Positions 1 to 7,800 of a stretch of DNA of 19,422 nt are shown here, in pieces. Position 1 is the first letter of the stretch. Each line of letters starts with the position of its first letter. Under the pieces are notes generated by a model. It saw only the letters and a program-made list of their open reading frames with translations, was not told where the DNA came from and made no database searches. This DNA is from an uncultured Christensenella sp. (GTDB lineage: Bacteria; Bacillota; Clostridia; Christensenellales; UBA3700), in assembly GCA_910576875.1 (NCBI GenBank), contig CAJTKI010000022.1, forward strand, positions 2,542 through 21,963. Reading direction: 5' to 3'. Both the position numbers and the translations under genes were made by a program.

Positions 1-1055
1 CTCTTGATCAAACCGCGCTCGATCAACGTCTCGGTATCTTCGTACGGGACATAGTAGTCCATCGGTACGCGCAGCTTTTGCTCGCTACCGAACGTCGCCA
101 TGACGTGATCGATCAACTGTTTGGCATAGCCCATACGGCGATCGTTCTTGATCCGGTACATGCACGGCGTATCGACGTTGGCGACGACGTCGGAGACGTC
201 TTCGACCTTATACTTGGTATCTTCGTAGAACGCCGCATCGGTCGCCAGATACAGACACAGCGTCTTGCCGCGTACGCCCAGTCTTGCGACGCACTGTCTG
301 CCGAAACGGAAACTCTCGCGTTTCCAGCTATTGCGCGCATGCACCTTGTTGTACGACAGCAAGTAGTTCTTCAACTCCGTATAGCGTGCTTTGAGCATAT
401 CGTCGGACTGAATCAACTTCGCCTCAAAGCTCTTGTTGAATCGAATCGTCTCGCCTTCGTCCACGCCCAGCGGCAGGATAATCGGCATAATCCGCAATTT
501 GCCGTCCGGATCTTCGTCCGCAAGCGCTTCGATCGGTTCTTCCGTCGGCTCCGCCGGTACGATCGGCTCCGCCTCTTCGGCATCCGCGACCAACGGAATG
601 AACATCAAACCGTCGCGATCTTTGTCCTCGGCGTCTTCTTCCGACTCGTCCGCGGCTTCCTGTGCGGGTTCCTCGGCAGGTTCTTCCGGTTGCGCTTCTT
701 CCTGCGGTTGCTCAACGGGTTCTTCCAACGCGGCTGCAAGTTCTTCTTCCGTAGGCGGTACGATTACTTCCTGTTGTTCCGCCGTCACGGATTCGTCCGC
801 CGCAAGCGGAGCAAACTCGTCGCTGCCGAAGCCGCCGCCCCCGAGATCGCCCAATGAAAATCCGCCGCCGATGCCGGCATCGAGTGCGGGCACGAGCTCG
901 TCTTCTTCATTCGCCAAATCGCGCTTTTGTTTGATCAACATCGCGAAAATCACGATTTCCACGACCAGCAAAATGCCCAGCGCTACCAAAATACCGATCA
1001 ACCATGTCTTTGCATTGCCCGGCAAGGACAGAGCCAATCTCGTCAAATACCACAT
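1..1055 (-). CDS. Membrane-anchored protein with acidic spacer and conserved C-terminal domain, partial (3' end outside window)
   Basis: I read 351 codons from the ATG at 1053-1055, still open at the left edge. The start is fixed by a GGAGG Shine-Dalgarno sequence 8 nt upstream (1064-1068) and a promoter at 1164-1192. Residues 18-41 form one hydrophobic helix followed by KQKR, which suggests the C-terminal part is cytoplasmic (positive-inside rule, inference). Residues 61-77 are Gly-rich. Residues 90-182 are a Glu/Pro/Gln-rich, probably disordered spacer. Residues 204-351 form a compact domain with the landmarks RFNKSFEAKLIQSDD, VRGKTLCLYLA, CMYRIKNDRR and PYEDTETLIERGLIK. It looks like a conserved domain, but I cannot attach a family name or function. 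The gene lies 233 bp beyond the upstream lipoprotein gene and has its own promoter, so it is probably a separate transcription unit. Confidence 0.93.
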   Translation of the reverse strand, partial: MWYLTRLALSLPGNAKTWLIGILVALGILLVVEIVIFAMLIKQKRDLANEEDELVPALDAGIGGGFSLGDLGGGGFGSDEFAPLAADESVTAEQQEVIVPPTEEELAAALEEPVEQPQEEAQPEEPAEEPAQEAADESEEDAEDKDRDGLMFIPLVADAEEAEPIVPAEPTEEPIEALADEDPDGKLRIMPIILPLGVDEGETIRFNKSFEAKLIQSDDMLKARYTELKNYLLSYNKVHARNSWKRESFRFGRQCVARLGVRGKTLCLYLATDAAFYEDTKYKVEDVSDVVANVDTPCMYRIKNDRRMGYAKQLIDHVMATFGSEQKLRVPMDYYVPYEDTETLIERGLIK

Positions 1056-1063
1056 TACAGGTA

Positions 1064-1069
1064 CCTCCA
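1064..1069 (-). promoter_or_regulatory. Ribosome binding site of the membrane-anchored protein gene
   Basis: Read on the minus strand this is TGGAGG, 8 nt before the ATG at 1055. It decides the start, because the reading frame runs off the window at its other end and length cannot be used. Confidence 0.85.
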
Positions 1070-1103
1070 ATCATCTCTTTTGCAGCTCGATGCGACCCGA
1101 TAT

Positions 1104-1125
1104 GCGCTTGCGAAAGTCGCCGCGC
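1104..1125 (-). promoter_or_regulatory. Hairpin in the 5' leader
   Basis: GCGC (1104-1107) pairs with GCGC (1122-1125), and GCGA (1110-1113) pairs with TCGC (1117-1120), around a 3-nt loop and a small internal bulge. It lies in the roughly 100-nt leader between the inferred transcription start and the ribosome site. A regulatory role is only inferred; I recognise no riboswitch class. Confidence 0.35.
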
Positions 1126-1142
1126 AACAAAAATCGCCATCC

Positions 1143-1156
1143 GGATATCGCTATCC
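1143..1156 (-). promoter_or_regulatory. Inverted repeat at the inferred transcription start
   Basis: GGATA (1143-1147) and TATCC (1152-1156) are separated by 4 nt. The repeat sits just downstream of the -10 hexamer, at about +1 to +15. It could be an operator or a 5'-terminal stem-loop. The repeat is visible; its function is inferred. Confidence 0.35.
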
Positions 1157-1163
1157 AACTGCT

Positions 1164-1192
1164 ATTATACTCCAGTCCCAGACAATTGGCAA
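1164..1192 (-). promoter_or_regulatory. Sigma-A (sigma70-type) promoter
   Basis: On the minus strand, TTGCCA (1187-1192, five of six matches to the -35 consensus) is followed after exactly 17 nt by a perfect TATAAT (1164-1169). Transcription should begin near 1157 and read into the gene starting at 1055, leaving a leader of about 100 nt. This is the only convincing promoter I found, and it separates the left gene from the surface-protein operon. Confidence 0.85.
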
Positions 1193-1193
1193 G

Positions 1194-1207
1194 AAATCCG
1201 CGGATTT
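1194..1207. promoter_or_regulatory. Perfect 14-bp palindrome next to the -35 box (candidate operator)
   Basis: AAATCCGCGGATTT is its own reverse complement and ends 2 bp from the -35 hexamer. A second overlapping inverted repeat, CGGAT-TT-ATCCG, lies at 1201-1212. The position suits an activator or other upstream-binding regulator. No regulator is encoded in the window, so the role is inferred. Confidence 0.45.
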
Positions 1208-1229
1208 ATCCGAAATTTCCATATTTTTC

Positions 1230-1269
1230 CGCCGTCTGACCGCAAAACAATGTCTTGCGGCCGTCGGCG
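1230..1269 (-). other. Compound stem-loop downstream of the lipoprotein gene
   Basis: The inner stem pairs 1240-1248 with 1252-1260 (9 pairs including one G-U, 3-nt loop). The outer stem pairs CGCCG (1230-1234) with CGGCG (1265-1269). It begins about 20 nt after the lipoprotein stop codon. On the minus strand the bases after it are A-rich, not T-rich, so it is not a classical intrinsic terminator. It may still end or process the operon transcript. Confidence 0.5.
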
Positions 1270-1288
1270 AACCTTTGCAACAACGTTT

Positions 1289-1813
1289 TTATGCCGCCAA
1301 TTCCGAACGAATCAGCACGCGCAGCGTATACGTACCGCGCACGGTGTAAGCGATCTCCATCGAACGCAGCGACTTATCCGTCGTACCGATGACGATCTCG
1401 ACGGTCGCGTCGCTCGCGTTGGCAACGCCCAGCAAGCTCTGCGTATCCGTGATCTTCGCCGTCATCGACGTGATTCCCTGTTCTTCGTTGGCGCTGAACT
1501 GCGCATCGGACAGCTGCGATTCCTGAAAATCGAGCGCCGTGCCGCCGTCGGAAACAAAATCGGGTTTTGCGAATCCGAATCCGTACGGATCGCTCCACTG
1601 TCCGTCGCGGTAAGCGCACACTTCTTGCGACTTGTCGCCGTCCACGAGTACGACGGACATCTCTACATTATATTCCGCGGTATTCCCATCGCGGAACGAC
1701 GCGGCGTCGCACATCGTCTTGACCTTGATCCCGCCGACCGTACACGCGCCGAAGATCATGCACGCTACAAGCGCGACCGCGACCGTCGTAATCCATAAAG
1801 CTTTCTTATTCAT
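1289..1813 (-). CDS. Small lipoprotein, function unknown
   Basis: This 174-residue protein starts at an ATG 8 nt after AAGGAG (1822-1827). The N-terminus (KK, then a hydrophobic stretch at residues 5-23) is a lipoprotein-type signal. Two cysteines could be lipidated: Cys18 in LVAC, a canonical lipobox, and Cys24 in FGAC, a weaker match but with a more usual signal length. The mature part is about 150 residues, predicted mostly beta, with Cys34 and Cys66 (approximate) and no recognisable catalytic motif. The alternating polar/apolar C-terminal strands (SMEIAYTVRGTYTLRVLI) recall small LolA/LppX-like lipid-binding folds, but this is only an impression. It follows the 2100-residue surface protein gene by 54 bp in the same direction, so it is probably co-transcribed and anchored at the outer face of the same membrane. 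Confidence 0.88.
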   Translation of the reverse strand: MNKKALWITTVAVALVACMIFGACTVGGIKVKTMCDAASFRDGNTAEYNVEMSVVLVDGDKSQEVCAYRDGQWSDPYGFGFAKPDFVSDGGTALDFQESQLSDAQFSANEEQGITSMTAKITDTQSLLGVANASDATVEIVIGTTDKSLRSMEIAYTVRGTYTLRVLIRSELAA

Positions 1814-1831
1814 CTCGTATTCTCCTTATGC

Positions 1832-1859
1832 CGGACGCAACGGCAAGCCGTTGCGTCCG
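1832..1859 (-). other. Perfect 13-bp inverted repeat between two operon genes
   Basis: CGGACGCAACGGC (1832-1844) is the exact reverse complement of 1847-1859, leaving only 2 nt between the arms, so about 12 bp with a 4-nt loop. It starts 8 nt after the stop codon of the 2100-residue gene and ends only a few nt before the next ribosome site. No T-run follows on the minus strand. It is more likely an mRNA stability, processing or attenuation element than a terminator. Confidence 0.7.
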
Positions 1860-1867
1860 AATCCGAA

Positions 1868-4800
1868 TCAGCGCAATACGCGTCTGCGCAGACCGACAAA
1901 CGTCAGTCCCGCCAAAGCGGTAACCGCCGCAGCCGCTGCGACCGCGCCGGCGATCGCCTTGTGCGCGCTCTTCGCGGCGATGGACTGCGCGCCCGAGATC
2001 ACGCTGCCGACTTCCGCCGTCAACGCGTCGTACTGACCGCGCAAATTGTTGTAAGCCACTTGGTCGACTTCCGCCAGATCGGCAGTCGAGACCTTGGCGT
2101 ATTCCGCCATGACGACGCGGAAGTCCTGCAACTTGTCAAGCGTCAGCGTCACGCCGTATTCCGCAAGCAACTTGTTGAGCTGTCCGGGATCGTAGCCGGT
2201 CACGACTCTCGTCGAGAGCACGTCGGACGCATAATAGTTGCGCGACTCCGGCACGCAGATATACAAAGCGTAGGATGTCTGCGCCTGCAAGCCGGTCACG
2301 GTGTTGTAATCATACACTTGCAGATTGGTATCGCTGTCGAGACCGATCTCGATATCGCAGTAATCCTGATTGTTGAAAATCACGGAAATACGATTGTAGT
2401 GATTCTCGATCGTAAAGTCTTCGATCTGCACGACGCGACGCGCCTTGGCGATCGTATAGATGTCGGAAAGCACATCGTATTTGCCGTCCGCCAACTTATA
2501 GTTGCCGTCCTGCGCCAGTCTGACAAGCGCAAAGTAGCTCTCGCCCGGCAAGCTCGCGTCAACCGGCACGCCGTCCATCGCGGTGATATCGTTGTCGGAA
2601 CGCACGCGGTACAGCACCTGCACCTTGGGATCGTAACCCGGCACCAATCCGGCTCCGGTAACCCGATAACCGACTTCGAGCGCCTCGCCGTTGTACTCTC
2701 TGCTCTGCGGCGTATCGACGGCAAGACTGACTTCCGCCTGATTGATGTGAATCAATACCTTAGCGTCTTCGCCTGCGGGCGCATAGTTGGGGTTGGCGGC
2801 AAAAGTAACCGTCACGTAATAGAAGCCCGCTTCGATTGCCGTATCGACGTCGATAAGTTCGCCGCTGTCAAGCTGCTTGGTGAACTTCAACACCGGATCC
2901 AATTCCTCGACCGGAATGTCGCCGATATCGACCAAAATGATGTTGTGTCCCATCGCTTCGCCGTCGCGAACGCGCACGATCTGCCGTCCGTCGAATACAA
3001 AGCTGTCCGCAGTCGCGGTAACTTTGGTGTCGACCTTCTTGGGCTCGATCTTCCACGTGCTCGGCAACAAGACGTCGGATCCTTCCGTCATCAGATTGTA
3101 GGACGGAACGATATGCGCTTCCTGCCAGTGTCTCTTGTCGTTGTAACCGGACAGGTTGAGACCGCTGTTGCGCTCGCTGATCAATTTCAGTGCGACGGTA
3201 TGCTCGCCGGCGTTAAACTTGACCGAAGAGCTAAACGTCGCGTTGTCCGTACCCGCGATCGGATCCATGTGACCGTCCGCCAGATAGCTGCATCCGCCCA
3301 GACGGCAGTACTCGACGCCGTCGATGATCGCGTGCGTGTGCAAGACGTCGTGTCCCCATCCGGTCGTGCCGTCCGGCGTGGACTGGTTGGGAATATCCAC
3401 GGGCCAAGTCGCCTTGATGTCGAAGAATTCCTTCGCGCCGGTCTCTTGGTTGATCGTGTAGAAATAGTGTCCCAGCGTCGTCACCGACTCGCCGTCGCTA
3501 CCGACTCTGCCCCAGGTCACCGTATCGCCATACGTCGTATCCGCCATCTGGAAGTCGACATACACGTCTACCGGATAGATCTCGGCTTCGTACTCGAGTC
3601 TGTCGACGGGGTTGCCGTTGTGATCGCCAAACGTCAAGCAGTCTTTCCACGGATTGCCGTCCTTGAACGTCAGCGTAATGATATACGTGCCCGCCCATTT
3701 CAGGAACGCCAATTCCTCGTTCTCGCGGCTGTCCGGATGGAAGCTGCGCACCGAGAAATCCGGATCCAGGAAACCGACCAATTCGGGCGCGCGGCGCGCG
3801 GTGTGCTGCGGCACATAACTGTTACCGTTGTAGGTGCTCTCATAGCGTTCGGTCTCTTCGTTAAACGTCATATACTCGATACCGACCGCGTCGGAAACCA
3901 TGCGTTGCACGATGTCCATATACATTTTGTTGTCTTCGACGTTGACGCCCTGATACGTGATGTCGTAATCGCGCTCGATCGTCTTGCTCTCGAAGATCAA
4001 GCGGACTTCCGGACGCGGATCGCTCGGGCGCACCTGACCGTCCGAACTGCTCCACAGCGTCGCCTTGACGTCGCCGTCTTTCGCCGCCCAGGCAAGTCCC
4101 GCGGCGGGCGTAACGGACAGTTCGTTCGCCAACGAATAGTATTGCGCCTCATAGTTGACGTTGTCGCTGCCGGCATCGTAAATGCCCTTGGCGTCCGCGA
4201 CGTCGAACGGATACGACCACTCGCCGATCCAAACTTTGTTCAACCGTCTGAATTCGCGCACGAATTGGGGCGCATTCAGCACCATCTCGTACTTTTCGAT
4301 CACGAGCTGGTCGCTCAATTCGACGGAAGCGAACGCCTGCGCGCCTTCCACGTCTACGCGATCCAACGAAATCAAATAGTTGGTGTCGACGCATTCGAGT
4401 TTGATCTTATACGTGCCTACGTGCGCCGGCAAGTTGTTGCGATCCATGTTGTTGAGCGGATTGGAGAACGTCTCCGTCTCGTCGTCCACATTGGTATACG
4501 TCGCAATGATGCTCTCGAAGAAGAACGGACTGTCCAGACTGACGACGCCGTAATCCGCATCCAGCGGCGCATCGCCCATCTGACCGGTAAACGACATACC
4601 CGTCAAGTTGAAACGACCTTCGCCGTTGTATTTGAAATGGTGTCCGTCCCCGTCGCCGGTAATCTGCGGCTGCACGCGGACTTTACGCGGAATAATGACG
4701 AGTTTGCTGTTTTCACCGCTCACTTGCGCGCGCTGAATGGGCTGATAGTTGCTGGTCGTGGTCTGATACTGATACCAAATCGAATACGTGCCTGCATTGA

Positions 4801-7800
4801 CGACCTTGGTCGCGCCGTTCTCGGTCGAAAGCATCACGCTCTTGCCGACCGACTCTTTGTCCTGCTCCAATACGCCGCGGTTACTGTCCGCGTCCGCGTC
4901 TTCGAGTTCCCAGATCACGACGTCTTTGAGATAGATATCCTTACCGGTATAGACCTGCGAACGCATGCCTTCGGTAACCCGAATCTCGAACGAACGCTTG
5001 TTGATCCGATACGTCGTCTTGACCTCGGTCACTTCGGTGCCGTCGGAATCGAGCAACTTATAGTTGTTGCGATGCAAGCCGCTCAAACCGTAACTGATCT
5101 CATAGCTCGCGGCGTCGATGCCCATGTCGATGGCAAACCCGTCCGTGACCACGGGACTGTACTTGACGATAACGCCCGTATCCGAAGATACGATACCGTC
5201 AAACCAAACGGCAAGTTGACCGACCTGATTGGGATATACCGCGTGATCGTTAAAGGCGGGATATTGCAATTGACCGTTGTAGGTAAACTCGGTATTGTAC
5301 TGCTGCACCTTGCCGGTCAACGCTTTTTGCTGAATCGTGTAAGAAACCGTTTCGGAATCGTCCGCTACGATAAAGTTGGGCGACTTGCCGTCCGCGCCGA
5401 CGGATCCGGTGATCGCAACGGGCTTGACGACATACGCGCCGGCGTTGGCGGGGACGTTGGTCATCGCGACGCCCGCAGCGGTCTCATACGCAAGTACGAC
5501 CGTCGTCGGCAAGTTGTAACTCTGGAACAGCGTCAAAGTAGCCTGGAACGGATATCCGTTGGATCCGCGATAGACGAGTTCGTCCAAAGCCGTTCCGTCC
5601 GTGACTTTCAGTCCGCTGACCGTCACTTGGCAGGGATCGATCGTCTGCTGGAACATCACGGGCTGCGATCTGTTCGGAGACGAGACGTCGTCCTTGGTAT
5701 AACAAACTCTTCTAAGATCGTTGTCGCAATACGCGATTGCATCGTTGCGGTTACCGTCGATCGTCGCCGCAAAATAAATACTGTACGTGCGGACGCCCTT
5801 CGTATCGTTGCGCGTCAACACCTGCTGTCCGAACTGATACGTCATGCTTTCCGCGACGCGGATGTTGGTTGCGCCCAAATTGTTCGCATCGGTACCCATC
5901 GGCATAAACAGCACGGCAACGGGCGAATTGTTGAATTGTTTTGCGGGAATCGTCGTTCCCGTCAACGCATTTTCGGTCGCTCCGTCATTGGAATACGTCG
6001 CTTTGGACGAATCGTAATACATCGCCTGACCGGTCGCAAAGGTGACCTTGGACTGCCCGATCGATGCGGCAACGTCGTACGAACTCGTCAATGCCTCGAT
6101 TTCGACATTGTCGCGCAACTGATCGATATCCGTAATCCCGTCGATTGCGGTATATCCGCTTACTTCGACGGCGGCGCCGTTGTTGAGACTGCGCTTGGCA
6201 GACCACAACATCGCATTGGCGCGCGCAGTATTTTTGACCTTGTAAATCATCGTCGGTACGGCTACGCCGGAACTATTGGTTTTCCAACCGTACTCCACGA
6301 GCGCGTCGTCGTCTACCGAAGACGTCAAGACGGTCCAGTTGGGGCTGATCGCATCCAAACGCTCGCATTGCACCTCCGCGCCGCCGCCGTCGCCGAGACC
6401 GAACGTCATCAACGCCGCCATATAGCGGTTGGTCTTGCCGTGTACGTTCAGCGGGCTAAGCTCGCGATTGACGTAATACACGTCGGAGCAGGTGCGCTGT
6501 CCCAAACCGTTGTCGACGATATTGCCTTGCGCGCCGAACAGCACCGTACCGTTCCAACCGACAAAGGCGGACGGATTCAAGTTGTCGTGCGAACCCCAGC
6601 TGCCGCTTTGATACGACACCGCTTTATACACTTCGTATTTGGTATCGAATACGTTTGCATTACCCTTCACGCCCAAATGCGCGGAGATCGTGGAGTCCTT
6701 GCGCAAATTGTGTATGTTGCCGTTATCGTTATTGCGCGTCCAGTACGCGTAATTGCCGAGATTGTATGCGCCGTCACCGTTCGTACGCGGCGCAGAGTTC
6801 CACAAACCGCGATCGTTGGAGAATTCGCTCGTGCCGGTCGTAAAACGACCGCCGGACGTACCGCTGACGTTGCCCGTCCATGCGGAGAGCACGTTGCGGA
6901 CGATACCGCTCTTGCCGTCCGAGCCGTATCCCGTATCGCCGAGATTGCCGTTGCCGGAGTTGAGACCGCAGATGCCGCCCGCGATTCCGAAGTAGTCGCG
7001 GTAATGCTTTGCATTGGTAAGGCCCACATAAGCGCTGCATGCGCCGTTCGCGGCTGCGGCATACAAGCTGCCCGAACCCGTCAACGTCACGCACTCGATG
7101 ACGCCGCCCGATCCGACCGTCGCGGCAAATCCGCCCGCATACGCACGCGGCACGCCGCCCTTGGAATGGATCGAATTGCCTTCTCGCGAGCCACGCGAAA
7201 ATACGGACACGTCGGTATCCCAGTTGACGCTCGAATTGCGGATCGTACCCGCGGTCTGCGCCGCGACGCCGCCGAACAAGACGTGTTCGTAACCCCAGGA
7301 ATTCTGGTATCCGGTGCTGCCGCTTTCTTTAATCTTGGTCTCTTTCGCCAAGAAATAGCTGCCGCATTCCGCATACGAATAATCGACCGAGATATTCTCG
7401 ATGACCGCGTTCTGCCGGTTGATACCGACGACGCCGCCGATGCCGTAACCGCGCTGCGACCAATAATAGCGTCCGCCGTCGGCTTCCGTCGCACTCGTCG
7501 GCGCGTCCGTGATCGAAGTATCGCCGCTATATGCATTGTAGAAATGATAGGTCTGATTGCCGCCGTCGGTCGAGGACATCTTGATGTTGACGTTGCGGAT
7601 CGTGCCTTCGTTCTCGCGGAACAGTCCCGCCATATACATCGTCGTACGACCGAACGGCAAGTTGGCGGATTCTTTGCCCGTCGCAGCGGCGCGTCGACCG
7701 TCGCCGGAGCCGTTCTGATCCTCTTCTTCCAGATATTTCATCAGTTGATTGGAGAAGAGCTTGGTCGTAATCGTATATCCGCAACCGTCGAAAATCTTGC

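Noticed and set aside
907..1158. Minus-strand 83-codon frame overlapping the promoter-proximal region
   Set aside because: It starts at a weak codon near +1, runs out of frame through the transmembrane-helix region of the real gene, and has no ribosome site. The ATG at 1055 with GGAGG is much better supported.
78..1798. Several plus-strand frames of 134-268 codons at the left end
   Set aside because: They are opposite the acidic-spacer protein, the promoter region and the lipoprotein. Ser- or Phe/Arg-rich runs mirror Glu- and Gly-rich sense codons, and no initiation signals fit.
1832..1859. Intrinsic terminator call for the 13-bp hairpin
   Set aside because: The minus-strand bases after the stem are GCATAAGGAG, with no T-run, and they immediately form the next gene's ribosome site.
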